From the NCBI RefSeq assembly GCF_000192435.1, contig NZ_AEUD01000015.1, positions 1 through 64,000 of the forward strand: DNA of 64,000 bases. The letters are read 5' to 3'. This document shows, one piece after another, positions 42,805 to 52,413 of the stretch. The stretch's first letter is position 1, and each line of letters opens with the position of its first letter. The notes under the pieces are model-generated. The model ran no database searches. It was not told where the DNA came from and saw only the letters and a program-made list of their open reading frames with translations. The translations under genes were made by a program, and so were the position numbers. The stretch is from Gordonia neofelifaecis NRRL B-59395 (lineage in GTDB: Bacteria; Actinomycetota; Actinomycetes; Mycobacteriales; Mycobacteriaceae).

Positions 42805-43611
42805 ATGTCCGACGCGCGAATCACCGTGCTTGCCTCCGACCACTCCCCGAGCCCGTCGTCCCGCCTGGGCTTCGGTATCGACATCGGCGGATCCGGAGTC
42901 AAGGGCGCCATCGTCGACCTGCGGACGGGACAGTTCGTCGGCGACCGTCATCGGATCCCGACGCCGCAGCCCGCGACGCCCGCGGCCGTCGCCGACACCG
43001 TCGTCGAGATCGTCGAGCACTTCGGATGGACCGGCCCCGTCGGGCTCACCGTGCCGGGCGTCGTGCGGGGCGGGATCATGCGTACCGCCGCGAACATCGA
43101 CGACACCTGGAAGGGCACCGATCTGAACGCGCTCTTCAGCGACCGGCTCGGCGGCCGATCGGTGACCGTGCTCAACGACGCCGACGCGGCCGGGATCGCC
43201 GAGCACCGATTCGGCGGTGGCGCGGGCAATGCGGAGGGGACCGTCATCCTGCTGACGTTCGGCACGGGCATCGGCTCGGCGCTGCTGTACGACGGGATCC
43301 TGGTACCGAACACCGAGCTCGGTCACCTTCAGATCGACGGCAAGGAGGCCGAGCACCGGGCCTCGGCCAAGGTCCGGGAGGACCACGGATGGTCGCTGGC
43401 CAAGTGGAGCAAGAAGGTCTCGAAAGTGCTCAAGCACTACGAGGCGATCTTCTCCCCCACGCTGTTCATCGCGGGTGGCGGCATCAGTCGGAAGGCCGAC
43501 CAATGGATCCCGCTGCTGACCAACGAGACCCCCGTCGTCGCAGCTGAACTGCGGAACACCGCGGGAATCGTGGGTGCCGCGATCGCCGTCGACGACGGCC
43601 TGTCGTTCTGA
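42805..43611 (+). CDS. ppgK: Polyphosphate glucokinase
   Basis: A 268-aa ROK-type kinase that phosphorylates glucose with polyphosphate or ATP (Rv2702 equivalent, 265 aa). The phosphate loop is [14 protein letters not shown]. The catalytic segment VLNDADAAG and [13 protein letters not shown] follow. Near the C terminus lie the lysine-rich [14 protein letters not shown], typical of polyphosphate use, and [14 protein letters not shown] 42805 is chosen for AAAGGCGG about 8 bp upstream. In-frame TTG 42715 and ATG 42781 would add an arginine-rich stretch unlike the family. It lies directly before sigA. Confidence 0.92.
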   Translation: MSDARITVLASDHSPSPSSRLGFGIDIGGSGVKGAIVDLRTGQFVGDRHRIPTPQPATPAAVADTVVEIVEHFGWTGPVGLTVPGVVRGGIMRTAANIDDTWKGTDLNALFSDRLGGRSVTVLNDADAAGIAEHRFGGGAGNAEGTVILLTFGTGIGSALLYDGILVPNTELGHLQIDGKEAEHRASAKVREDHGWSLAKWSKKVSKVLKHYEAIFSPTLFIAGGGISRKADQWIPLLTNETPVVAAELRNTAGIVGAAIAVDDGLSF

Positions 43612-43651
43612 TCGCACGGTCGCGACCCGAGGGTCTAGACCGGCATGCGCA

Positions 43652-43680
43652 TGTCACGCGGGCGGCGATGTCGTTACAAT
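43652..43680 (+). promoter_or_regulatory. sigA promoter
   Basis: TGTCAC at 43652-43657, a 17-bp spacer and TACAAT at 43675-43680, a near-consensus housekeeping -10. Predicted start is near 43687, giving a leader of about 104 nt before sigA GTG 43791. This contrasts with the leaderless genes around it. Confidence 0.65.
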
Positions 43681-43790
43681 GGAACGCATCGGTCCCGCAC
43701 CGAGCCCTCAAGCCCCTTCGCCCACGGCGTAACGTCCTGTCCGGGACGCGCGCAGCCGTGCCGCCCGTGAGTTCTGTCGAAAGGTTGTAC

Positions 43791-45191
43791 GTGGCAACCA
43801 CCAAGTCCACCGACACAGCAGCTGAAGTCGTCGGAGCAGATGATGCTCCGGTAGCCAAGAAGGCCCCCGCCAAGAAGGCCCCGGCGAAGAAGACTGCTGC
43901 GAAGAAGGCGCCTGCCAAGAAGGCCGCCGCGAAGAAGACGGCAGCCAAGAAGACGGCCGCGAAGAAGACCGCGGCCAAGAAGACCGCGGCGAAGAAGGCC
44001 GCGAGCAAGGCCGCCGACCCGTCGGTCGACGAGAACGACCTCGACACCGCCGGTGAGGGCCTCGACGACGTCGACGACTCGCAGATCGACCTCGCCGACA
44101 GCGATCTCATCGTCGACGAGGACGACGACGCCGAGGACGAGAAGCCCGCCAAGCCCGCCAAGGGCCGCGGAGCCAAGGCGAAGAAGGAAGACGAGGCCAA
44201 GCCCGACTTCGTCTGGGACGAGGACGAGTCCGAAGCCCTCCGCCAGGCCCGGAAGGACGCCGAGCTCACCGCGTCGGCCGACTCCGTTCGCGCCTACCTC
44301 AAGCAGATCGGCAAGGTCGCCCTCCTCAACGCGGAGGAAGAGGTCGAACTCGCCAAGCGCATCGAGGCCGGACTGTTCGCCACCGAGCGACTGCGTCGCG
44401 TGATGGAGTCGGGCGAGAAGCTCTCGGTCGCGCAGCGCCGCGACCTGTCGTGGATCTCTCGCGACGGCAATCGCGCCAAGAACCACCTTCTGGAGGCCAA
44501 CCTCCGCCTGGTGGTCTCGCTCGCCAAGCGCTACACCGGCCGCGGCATGGCCTTCCTGGATCTCATTCAGGAGGGCAACCTCGGTCTGATCCGCGCGGTC
44601 GAGAAGTTCGACTACACCAAGGGCTACAAGTTCTCGACCTACGCGACGTGGTGGATCCGCCAGGCGATCACCCGCGCGATGGCCGACCAGGCCCGCACCA
44701 TCCGCATTCCGGTGCACATGGTCGAGGTCATCAACAAGCTCGGCCGCATCCAGCGCGAACTGCTTCAGGACCTCGGCCGCGAGCCGACTCCCGAAGAGCT
44801 CGCCAAGGAGATGGACATCACGCCGGAGAAGGTGCTGGAGATCCAGCAGTACGCGCGTGAGCCGATCTCGCTGGATCAGACGATCGGTGACGAAGGCGAC
44901 AGCCAGCTCGGCGACTTCATCGAGGACTCCGAGGCGGTCGTGGCCGTCGACGCCGTCAGCTTCACACTGCTGCAGGATCAGCTGCAGGACGTGCTGGACA
45001 CCCTGTCCGAGCGTGAGGCGGGCGTCGTCCGTCTGCGCTTCGGCCTCACCGACGGTCAGCCGCGCACGCTCGATGAGATCGGTCAGGTCTACGGCGTGAC
45101 TCGCGAGCGCATCCGGCAGATCGAGTCCAAGACGATGAGCAAGCTGCGGCACCCGAGCCGCTCGCAGGTGTTGCGCGACTACCTGGACTAG
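43791..45191 (+). CDS. sigA: Principal RNA polymerase sigma factor SigA
   Basis: A 466-aa group 1 sigma factor. Residues about 22-75 are a Lys/Ala-rich array of KKTAA and KKAPA units, followed by an acidic stretch to about 140. Region 1.2 begins near 163, region 2 near 238 ([17 protein letters not shown], then [13 protein letters not shown]), and region 4.2 is about 424-455 ([20 protein letters not shown]). GTG 43791 has GAAAGG 6 bp upstream. The KKTAA array is DNA-repetitive and likely length-variable between strains. A strong hairpin follows the stop. Confidence 0.96.
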   Translation: MATTKSTDTAAEVVGADDAPVAKKAPAKKAPAKKTAAKKAPAKKAAAKKTAAKKTAAKKTAAKKTAAKKAASKAADPSVDENDLDTAGEGLDDVDDSQIDLADSDLIVDEDDDAEDEKPAKPAKGRGAKAKKEDEAKPDFVWDEDESEALRQARKDAELTASADSVRAYLKQIGKVALLNAEEEVELAKRIEAGLFATERLRRVMESGEKLSVAQRRDLSWISRDGNRAKNHLLEANLRLVVSLAKRYTGRGMAFLDLIQEGNLGLIRAVEKFDYTKGYKFSTYATWWIRQAITRAMADQARTIRIPVHMVEVINKLGRIQRELLQDLGREPTPEELAKEMDITPEKVLEIQQYAREPISLDQTIGDEGDSQLGDFIEDSEAVVAVDAVSFTLLQDQLQDVLDTLSEREAGVVRLRFGLTDGQPRTLDEIGQVYGVTRERIRQIESKTMSKLRHPSRSQVLRDYLD

Positions 45192-45200
45192 AGACCTACC

Positions 45201-45240
45201 AGACGAGCGCCCCGACTCTGCGGAGTCGGGGCGCTCGTCT
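45201..45240. terminator. Terminator sigA / acyl-CoA carboxylase
   Basis: A perfect 18-bp stem (45201-45218 with 45223-45240) and a TGCG loop, 9 bp after the sigA stop. It lies between convergent genes and should act in both directions. Confidence 0.9.
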
Positions 45241-45255
45241 CGTCCTTCCGGTGCA

Positions 45256-48200
45256 CTACAGCGTCGCGATCCAGGCCCGGGTGTCCGCGGGATCGATGAC
45301 GTCGTCCAGTTCGAAGGTCGCAGCGGCGGACAGGCCGCGACCGCGCGCGTACATGGTCGCGACGAGGCGGTCGTACAGTTCCGCGCGGGCCTCCTCGTCC
45401 GGGGCGGCCGCCAGTTCCTTCGAGAAGCCGAGCCGCACCGCGCCCTCGAGCCCCATGCCGCCGATCTCCCCCGTCGGCCAGGCGACGGTGAACTGCGGGG
45501 CGTGGAAGCTGCCGCCGGTCATCGCCATCGCACCGAGCCCGTATCCCTTCCGCAGGACGACCGCGCCGAACGGCACCGTCAGTCGCGCACCGACGGAGAA
45601 CAGCCGCGAGAAGCGACGGACCGTCGCCTGTTCCTCCGACTCCGGACCGACCATGAATCCCGGGGTGTCGCAGAACGAGACGACGGGCAGGCCGCGGCGC
45701 TCACACAGTTCGAGGAAGGCGGCGAGTTTGTCCGCGCCGTCGGCGTCGATCGCACCGCCCAGGTGCAGACTGCTGTTGGCGACGAACCCGAAGGCGCGCC
45801 CCTCGACCCGGAGCAGACCGGTCAGCATGCCCGCCGCATAGTCGGGCGCCAATTCCAGGACTGACCCGACGTCGGCGACCGCACCGATCGCGTCGTGCAC
45901 GTCGTAGGCTCGCAGCCGATTCTCCGGGACCGCGTGGCGGGAGAGTCGCGGGTCGGGCGCCGTCCATTCGTCGACGTCGCCCTGAAAGTACCCGAGCAGT
46001 CGACGAGTCAGCTGCACCGCGTGGGCCTCGTCGTCCGCGACGACGTCGACGACGCCGTTTCGGCGCTGGACGTCGATGGGTCCGACCGCTTCCGGCGGAT
46101 AGTCGCCGAGACCGCCGCCGGAGATCATCGCCGGCCCGCCCATCCCGATGTTGGCGTCGGGGGTGGCGATGATGAAGTCGCAGGCTCCGGCGAGCGCGGC
46201 GTTGCCCGCGAAGCACCGCCCCGACACGACGGCGATCGACGGGGCACGATCGCGGACGCGCGCCATCGAGCGGAATGTCGGGACGTCGAGTCCTGCGACG
46301 ATGTCCAGGTCGGTGTCGCCGGGACGGCCGCCGCCGCCCTCGGTGAAGAAGACCACCGGCAGGTCCCGGCGCAGTGCGACGTCCAGGAGCCGGTCCGTCT
46401 TCGCGTGGTTGCGCCACCCCTGGGTCCCCGCCAGCACCGTGTAGTCGTACGACATCACCACGGCCGCCGATCGCTCTCGTCCGAAGTCGTCGGCGCCGAT
46501 GGTCGCGACACCGCCGACGAGCCCGTCGGCCGGCGTGTTCGCGATCAGATCGTCCTCCGATCGCCGGGCCTTCTGCGCGGCGATCACCAGCGATCCGTAC
46601 TCGACGAGACTGTCATCGTCGACCAGGTCGGCGATGTTCTCCCGCGCGGTGCGCCGGCCGATCCGGCGCCGTTTGGCCGTCGCGTCCGGTCGTGCCTCGT
46701 CGCGGGTGAGGCGGTGCCGCTCGCGCACCTCGTCGAGGTCGGCGCGCGGGCGGTCCAGGTCTTCGATCCGGTCGGACGCCGACCGTTCGTCTCCGGCCGC
46801 CTGCCGGTAGACCACCAGCGGCGTGCCAGCGGTCACCGTCCGCCCGGGAGACGACAGCGCGCGGGTCACGTGCACTGTGCTCTCCGCGAGGACCTCATGC
46901 TGCATCTTCATCGCTTCCAGGATCACCAGCGGCTGCCCGGCCGCCACGGTCCGACCCGGCTCCGCGATCTCGACGACCGTCGCCGTCAGAGAGGCGACGG
47001 CTGCCTCCTCGCCGGCCTCCGTCGCGATCGGGTCCGTGGTCGCCGCAGAGGTCGCCGGACCGGTCGAGACAGCCGAGGTAGCCGAGGTCGAGGCAGTTGG
47101 AATCGTCGGCAGCAGGTCGGTGAGCCTTCGGTCGAGATATCCGGTGTCCACCGGACCGGTCGAGAACTCGCGGTCCGTGAGGATCGCGCGCAGCAGCGGG
47201 ATGTTCGTCTCCGGTCCGTCGATCACGAACTCCGCCAACGCGCGGTCGGCCTTGCCGAGCGCGGACGACAGCGTCGGGGCGCGGACGATCACCTTGGCGA
47301 GCAGGGAGTCGTACCTCAGCGACGTCTCGAGTCCCGGAGCGCCGAACGTGTCGACCCGGACCCCCGGACCGGTCGGCGGGGTGAATGCGGCCAGCGTGCC
47401 GGCTGTGGGCATCGCCGTCCCGTCCGCGCTCATCGTCTCCAGGTTGACCCGCGCCTGGACGGCGGCGCCCACCGCGATCGGCGGGTCGGGCAGTTCGCAG
47501 TCGGCGAGCGTGCCGCCCGCGGCGAGGGTGAGTCCGACGGCGACGAGGTCGACACCGGTCACCTCTTCGGTGACCGTGTGCTCGACCTGGATGCGTGGGT
47601 TCACTTCGAGGAACACCGCGCGGTGCGCGTCGTCGGCGGCGACCAGGAACTCGACGGTGGCCAGTCCGCGGTAGCCGACGTCGGTGCACAGTCGAGCCGC
47701 ATCGGTGTGCAGGCGGGCCCGGACGTCGTTCGGCAGACCGGGAGCGGGTGCGATCTCGATCAGCTTCTGGCGGCGGCGCTGCACGCTGCAGTCCCGGTCA
47801 CCGAGCGCCACCGATCGCGTGCCGTCCCCGACCACCTGGACTTCGATGTGGCGGCCACCGATCAGCAGTTCCTCCGCGAACAGACGGCCGTCGCCGAATC
47901 CGAGTTCGGCTTCGGCGGCAGCCGATCGGTATGCCGCGTCGAGATCGTCGCCCGCCGCCACCGGCCGCATCCCGCGCCCGCCGCCGCCGGCGAGCGCTTT
48001 CAGCATCACCCCGCCCGGATGCGCGGCGGCGAACTCGCGGATCTCGGCGAGTTCGGCACGACCGTCCGTCGCCGCCAGCACGTCCAGTCCGCTCGCGGCG
48101 GCGACCGCGCGCGCGGTCTGCTTGTCGCCGAACCGGCGGAGCACGTCGGGCGACGGCCCCGCGAACGTCACACCCGCGGCGGCGCACGCCTCGGCGAAGT

Positions 48201-48459
48201 CGGCGTTCTCGGCCAGGAACCCGTAGCCGGGGTGGATCGTGTCCGCTCCAGTCCGGGCGGCGACGTCGAGCATCGCATCCATGTCGAGGTACGCGGCCGG
48301 ACCGGTGCCCGGCAGTTCGACCGCCTCATCCGCGGCGCCGACATGCGGGGTGGCGGCGTCGTCGGGCGCGTACACCGCCACGGTGTGCACCCCGATCTCC
48401 GTCGCCGTCCGAATGATCCGGAGGGCGATCTCGCCCCGGTTCGCGATCAGCAGCTTCAC
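45256..48459 (-). CDS. Single-chain biotin-dependent acyl-CoA carboxylase (BC-BCCP-CT)
   Basis: A 1067-aa fusion. Residues 1-450 are biotin carboxylase (LLIANRGEIALRI, ALAGGGGRGMR, EVNPRIQVEHTVTEE). The biotinyl domain has EAMKM with K518. From about 575 a carboxyltransferase covers both CT halves (SGRCFAGNAALAGACD, FCDTPGFMVG, YGLGAMAM). Most actinobacterial acetyl- and propionyl-CoA carboxylases have separate alpha and beta chains, so a complete single chain points to a specialised acyl-CoA substrate. GTG 48459 overlaps the ligase stop by 4 bp. It is the last gene of the MFS-TetR-ligase-carboxylase block. The substrate is not readable from sequence. Confidence 0.88.
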   Translation of the reverse strand: MKLLIANRGEIALRIIRTATEIGVHTVAVYAPDDAATPHVGAADEAVELPGTGPAAYLDMDAMLDVAARTGADTIHPGYGFLAENADFAEACAAAGVTFAGPSPDVLRRFGDKQTARAVAAASGLDVLAATDGRAELAEIREFAAAHPGGVMLKALAGGGGRGMRPVAAGDDLDAAYRSAAAEAELGFGDGRLFAEELLIGGRHIEVQVVGDGTRSVALGDRDCSVQRRRQKLIEIAPAPGLPNDVRARLHTDAARLCTDVGYRGLATVEFLVAADDAHRAVFLEVNPRIQVEHTVTEEVTGVDLVAVGLTLAAGGTLADCELPDPPIAVGAAVQARVNLETMSADGTAMPTAGTLAAFTPPTGPGVRVDTFGAPGLETSLRYDSLLAKVIVRAPTLSSALGKADRALAEFVIDGPETNIPLLRAILTDREFSTGPVDTGYLDRRLTDLLPTIPTASTSATSAVSTGPATSAATTDPIATEAGEEAAVASLTATVVEIAEPGRTVAAGQPLVILEAMKMQHEVLAESTVHVTRALSSPGRTVTAGTPLVVYRQAAGDERSASDRIEDLDRPRADLDEVRERHRLTRDEARPDATAKRRRIGRRTARENIADLVDDDSLVEYGSLVIAAQKARRSEDDLIANTPADGLVGGVATIGADDFGRERSAAVVMSYDYTVLAGTQGWRNHAKTDRLLDVALRRDLPVVFFTEGGGGRPGDTDLDIVAGLDVPTFRSMARVRDRAPSIAVVSGRCFAGNAALAGACDFIIATPDANIGMGGPAMISGGGLGDYPPEAVGPIDVQRRNGVVDVVADDEAHAVQLTRRLLGYFQGDVDEWTAPDPRLSRHAVPENRLRAYDVHDAIGAVADVGSVLELAPDYAAGMLTGLLRVEGRAFGFVANSSLHLGGAIDADGADKLAAFLELCERRGLPVVSFCDTPGFMVGPESEEQATVRRFSRLFSVGARLTVPFGAVVLRKGYGLGAMAMTGGSFHAPQFTVAWPTGEIGGMGLEGAVRLGFSKELAAAPDEEARAELYDRLVATMYARGRGLSAAATFELDDVIDPADTRAWIATL

Positions 48460-50144
48460 CGCGCACCTCCCGGCGTGGTCTCGGCGGCGCGTGCGAGCAG
48501 ATCGCCCTTGCGGATCTTCCCGGTCGCGGTCATCGGCAGTGCGTCCACCAGAATCACCTCGGGCACCTTGTAGGTCGCGAGGTTCTCCCGCGCCCAGGCG
48601 GTCAGCGCGGCCGCGTCGAGACCGTCGTCGGACGCGACGACGAACGCGACAGGGACCTGCCCCCTGTCCGGATCGGGCCGGGGCACCACCGAGATCGCCT
48701 CGATTCCGTCGTGGCGGCGCATCAGTGCCTCCACCTCCGACGGGAACACGCTCATGCCGTTGATCTTGATCATCTCCTTGGTGCGTGCGAGGTAATGCAG
48801 CGCACCCCACTCGTCGAGGCGGCCGACGTCGCCGGTGTGCAGCCATCCGTCCCGGATCGCGTCGTCGGTCGCCTGCAGGTTGTCGAGGTAGCGCGTCAGG
48901 ATCGACGGACTCCGCAGGATGATCTCTCCGGTGTCACCGATCGGCACCGGCATCCCATCGGCGTCGACGATCAGCACATCGGTACCGGGTACCGGCAGCC
49001 CGCAGAACACCGGATCGGTCAGCAGGTCCCGGTCCGAGTCCTGGAAGCCGAGCGTGAACGTGTCGGCAGTGTGCGTCTCGGTCATGCCGTACGACGCCTC
49101 GCGCAGCGTGGAGCCGACCACCTCGCGCCAGCGGGCGCGGATGCCCGGGTCGAGGCGGGTGACGAACGACACCGCCAGCGTCGAGGTCAGCGATCCGAGC
49201 GCCGACGGCTTCAGGTCCGGGAGGTCGAGGATCTCGAGGTAGCTGTCGACGGTGGCGACCAGATCCGTGACGCCGTACTCGGCGATCTGGTCGACCACGA
49301 CGGCCGCGTCCCACCTGGTCAGCAGGACGACACGCTGACCGTTGACGAGTGGCTTGAGGATGCCGAAGTCCTCGCCGGCGATCCAGAAGACGGGCAGGAA
49401 GTTCATCGAGACGCAGTCCGGCTCGCCGAGGTCGGCACCGCCCGCGAGGGTCGCCGTGGCCGCGGTGTAGGCCATGTGCCGCTGCGTGTGCTCGCAGCCC
49501 TTCGGCATCCCGGTGGTCCCGCCGGTGTAGTTGAGCGCGGCGAGCACATCCGGATCGGACGGGACGGGCTCCGCGCGCGGCGCCTCGATGATCTCCGCCC
49601 AGTCCGACCCCGCGCCGGGGCCGGACCGGAGGTCGTCCAACGCGGTCGCCGCGACCCGTCGCAGCGGCGTCCTCGGCCGGACGGATTCGACGAGTTCCAG
49701 CTGGTCGGGGGACGTGAGCAGGACCTGCACCTGCGCGTCGACGAGCTCGTGTTCCAACTCGAACGCCTTGAACAGCGGATTCACCGGAACGTGCACCGCA
49801 CCGGCCTTGAGGATGCCGAGCATGGCGATGGGGAACTGCGGACAGTTGGCCAGGTGGACACCGACGCGGTCGCCCGCACCGATCCCCTGGGCGGCGAGCC
49901 ATCCGGCGAAGCGATCCGACAGCTCGTCGTACTCGGCGTAGGTGACGTCGCGGCCGTAGAAGCTGATCGCGACCGCGTCCGGACGCTCCGCGGCCCAGTA
50001 CCGCAGGTGATCGACGATGCTCGCCTCGCCCGCCGGGTACGCGAAGGTCCTCGGCACCTCGGCGGGCCAGTTCGCGAGCTGACGGGAACGGATCTCGTCC
50101 ACCGCCGCCGCAAGGTTCGCCGCGGTCGCGATGCTGTGTGACAT
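48456..50144 (-). CDS. AMP-dependent acyl-CoA ligase
   Basis: A 562-aa adenylate-forming enzyme that activates a carboxylic acid to its CoA thioester. Core motifs are YTGGTTGMPKG (P-loop), ASYGMTETHT, GWLHTGDVGRLDE and the C-terminal lysine in TATGKIRKG. Substrate specificity is unknown. It starts 26 bp after the TetR stop and overlaps the carboxylase start, so the acyl-CoA it makes is plausibly the carboxylase substrate. Confidence 0.88.
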   Translation of the reverse strand: MSHSIATAANLAAAVDEIRSRQLANWPAEVPRTFAYPAGEASIVDHLRYWAAERPDAVAISFYGRDVTYAEYDELSDRFAGWLAAQGIGAGDRVGVHLANCPQFPIAMLGILKAGAVHVPVNPLFKAFELEHELVDAQVQVLLTSPDQLELVESVRPRTPLRRVAATALDDLRSGPGAGSDWAEIIEAPRAEPVPSDPDVLAALNYTGGTTGMPKGCEHTQRHMAYTAATATLAGGADLGEPDCVSMNFLPVFWIAGEDFGILKPLVNGQRVVLLTRWDAAVVVDQIAEYGVTDLVATVDSYLEILDLPDLKPSALGSLTSTLAVSFVTRLDPGIRARWREVVGSTLREASYGMTETHTADTFTLGFQDSDRDLLTDPVFCGLPVPGTDVLIVDADGMPVPIGDTGEIILRSPSILTRYLDNLQATDDAIRDGWLHTGDVGRLDEWGALHYLARTKEMIKINGMSVFPSEVEALMRRHDGIEAISVVPRPDPDRGQVPVAFVVASDDGLDAAALTAWARENLATYKVPEVILVDALPMTATGKIRKGDLLARAAETTPGGAR

Positions 50145-50170
50145 GTTGGAAATTCCTGTCTTGGGAGTGG

Positions 50171-50818
50171 TCAGTCGCCGACGTCGTCGGCGAAGCCGAG
50201 CAGCCGTTCGGTGACGGCGATGATGTCGAGCACGAAGCGTTCCCGCTCCTCCTCGCTCGCTCCGGCGAATCGCTTGGCGCCGTGGTGGATCGAGTCGCCG
50301 ATGATCCGCACCAGGCGCTCCGGCTCGATGACCGGATCGATCGTGCCCGCGGGCAGACCGTTCAGGAACCTGCCGTAGCCGCGCATCCGGCGGTCGGCTC
50401 CGGTGGTCCAGACCTCGGCGATCTCCGGCATCACCGGAGCGCTCACGTCGATCAGTCCGACGATCCCGCCCATCGAGAAGATCGCGTCGACGTAGGCGCG
50501 GGTGGTGGCGGCCAGGATCTCTCGCGGTGACGAGTCCTCGAGCCCGTCGAGGCTCTGCGTGACGTTCAGATCGTTCGCGAGCTTCTCCACGAGCGCGAAG
50601 AACACCTCATCCTTCGATCGGAAGTAGGCGTAGAACGTCGGGCGCGACGTCCGTGCGCGGCCCGCGATCATCTCGACGGTCACGGCGGAGTAGCCGAACT
50701 CGTCGAAGCATTCAGCGGCGGCGGCGAGGAGTTGGGTACGACGTGCTGCTCCGGCGTCCTTGCGGGTGGCCCGGGCACGCTCTTGCGCGTTGCTCACTGT
50801 GTCAGTCTGCTGTGACAC
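50171..50818 (-). CDS. TetR-family transcriptional regulator
   Basis: A 215-aa TetR regulator with a helix-turn-helix in FGYSAVTVEMIAGRARTSRPTFYAYFRSK, of which TSRPTFYAYF is the recognition helix end. The C-terminal ligand domain is typical of acyl-CoA-responsive members. GTG 50818 is chosen over the longer frame because GAAAGG lies 6 bp upstream. It sits between the transporter and the ligase on one transcript. The palindrome at 52321-52338 is its likely operator, which would make it autoregulated. Confidence 0.85.
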   Translation of the reverse strand: MSQQTDTVSNAQERARATRKDAGAARRTQLLAAAAECFDEFGYSAVTVEMIAGRARTSRPTFYAYFRSKDEVFFALVEKLANDLNVTQSLDGLEDSSPREILAATTRAYVDAIFSMGGIVGLIDVSAPVMPEIAEVWTTGADRRMRGYGRFLNGLPAGTIDPVIEPERLVRIIGDSIHHGAKRFAGASEEERERFVLDIIAVTERLLGFADDVGD

Positions 50819-50866
50819 TGTCGGCCTTTCAAGGACGCCGGAGGGGTGCGGCACGGGTCGGTCGGC

Positions 50867-52252
50867 TCAGGCCGCGGTGGGCAGTCCGGGGACCGCCTCG
50901 GGGTCGGTCCGGACGGCTTCGCTGTTGGTCTCCGGCAGCCGCCACGCGCAGTAGACGGTCACCAGCGCCATCGCCGCCAGGTAGATCGAGACCCCTGCGG
51001 TCGACGCCGTCTCCGCGATGATCCACGTCATCACCAACGGCGCGATGCCGGACACCGCGACGGCCGCGAGCTGATAGCCGAGCGAGGCGCCCGAGTACCG
51101 CAGTCGGGGCTCGAACAGCTCTGCCATGAAGGCGGCCAGCGGACCGTAGGTCAGTGACTGACCGATGCTGCTGATGAGCATCGCGAAGAACAGCAGGACG
51201 CCGGACGCGGTGTTGGCGAGCCAGAAGAACGGGAACGCCCACAGCAGCAGCACTCCGCCGCCGAGGATGATCAGCGGCCGGCGTCCGATGGAGTCGGAGA
51301 TCTTGCCCGCCCACACGATGGCGAACGGCATCATGACCGACACCACCATGATCGCGGTGAGCACCGTGTTGCGGTCCATGCCGAGGCCGTTCTCGGCGGG
51401 CGATCTGGTGCCGTAGGACAGGAACCCGGCGATGGCGACGTAGAACGCGGAGTTGGTGGCGGCGAGCAGCCCCGCACCCAGCAGGATCTTGCGCCAGTGG
51501 AAGCGGATCGCCTCCGACAGCGGAGCCTGGGCGATCTGCTCCTGGCCGCGCTTGGCCTCGGCGGTCTGCTGCAGTTCACGGAACTCCGGCGAGTCCTCGA
51601 CCTTGAAGTGGATGTACAGCACGAGCGGGATCAGCGCGGCACTGGCCCAGAACGGGATCCGCCAGCCCCAGGACATGAACGCCGCGTCGGAGGTGGCGCT
51701 GTTCACGACGATCATCGCGAGATTGCCCATGACCAGTCCGAGCGGGACGCCCATCTGCCCGAAGGTTCCCGCGAAGCCGCGGCGCTTCGGACCGGCAGAT
51801 TCGGTGAGGAGCAGGACGATGCCGCCCCACTGTCCGCCGCAGGCCAATCCCTGAACGAAGCGCAGCGTCACGAGCAGGATCGGCGCGGCGGACCCGATGG
51901 CGGCGGCCGATGGCAGGCAGCCGATGAGGAACGTCGCCAGCCCCATGGAGATCAGGCACACCAAGACCATCGGCTTGCGGCCGATCTTGTCGCCGTAGTG
52001 GCCGGCCAGGATGCCGCCGAGCGGACGGGCGATGAAACCGATCGCGAACGTGCTGAACGCCAGCAGCGTTCCGACGAGTGCCGAGGCGTCCGGAAAGAAC
52101 ACCTTCGGGAACACCAGCGCCGCCGCGGTGCCGTAGACGAAGAAGTCGTACCACTCGATCGAGCTGCCGAACAGGCCGGCGGCGAGCAGCTTCCGGTGCG
52201 CGGAGAGTTTCTCCACACCTCCCGGTGCCGCGGTTGAAACTGACTGTGCCAT
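50867..52252 (-). CDS. MFS transporter, metabolite:H+ symporter (MHS) type
   Basis: A 461-aa twelve-helix transporter of the ProP/ShiA/KgtP group. Signatures are SSIEWYDFFVYGTAAAL, RPLGGILAGHYGDKIGRK and LRFVQGLACGGQWGG. The group takes up small organic acids, betaines or dicarboxylates with protons. ATG 52252 has AGGGGAG upstream and lies 68 bp from the 18-bp palindrome. As first gene of the block it probably imports the acid that the ligase activates. Confidence 0.88.
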   Translation of the reverse strand: MAQSVSTAAPGGVEKLSAHRKLLAAGLFGSSIEWYDFFVYGTAAALVFPKVFFPDASALVGTLLAFSTFAIGFIARPLGGILAGHYGDKIGRKPMVLVCLISMGLATFLIGCLPSAAAIGSAAPILLVTLRFVQGLACGGQWGGIVLLLTESAGPKRRGFAGTFGQMGVPLGLVMGNLAMIVVNSATSDAAFMSWGWRIPFWASAALIPLVLYIHFKVEDSPEFRELQQTAEAKRGQEQIAQAPLSEAIRFHWRKILLGAGLLAATNSAFYVAIAGFLSYGTRSPAENGLGMDRNTVLTAIMVVSVMMPFAIVWAGKISDSIGRRPLIILGGGVLLLWAFPFFWLANTASGVLLFFAMLISSIGQSLTYGPLAAFMAELFEPRLRYSGASLGYQLAAVAVSGIAPLVMTWIIAETASTAGVSIYLAAMALVTVYCAWRLPETNSEAVRTDPEAVPGLPTAA

Positions 52253-52320
52253 TGAATCTCCCCTGGCTCGTGCGGTGATCAAGGTCACCGGAGTGACCCG
52301 CACCACTCATATTGCTTTAC

Positions 52321-52338
52321 ATTGACGTCAACGTCAAT
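52321..52338. promoter_or_regulatory. 18-bp palindrome, TetR operator candidate
   Basis: ATTGACGTCAACGTCAAT: two perfect 8-bp arms around a 2-bp centre. It lies upstream of the MFS gene, in the promoter region of the MFS-TetR-ligase-carboxylase block. Size and symmetry fit a TetR-family site. Confidence 0.65.
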
Positions 52339-52355
52339 AGGTGGGAGACGAAAAA

Positions 52356-52390
52356 GACCCCGCTTCCGGCTGGTCGCCGCAAGCGGGGTC
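52356..52390 (-). terminator. Intrinsic terminator of the lipid-catabolic operon
   Basis: Read on the minus strand, a 10-bp stem (GACCCCGCTT/AAGCGGGGTC, 15-nt loop) is followed by TTTTT. It lies 24 bp past the stop of the ligase at 52414 and separates the two minus-strand blocks. It is the only classical T-tract terminator noticed in the window. Confidence 0.85.
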
Positions 52391-52413
52391 GGAACCCGAT
52401 CGAGTCCGGGCCG

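Noticed and set aside
50799-50818. GTGTCA-N8-TGACAC dyad at the TetR start as its operator
   Set aside because: It lies within the first codons of the TetR gene, has only 6-bp arms and long spacing. The 18-bp palindrome at 52321 is a much better candidate.
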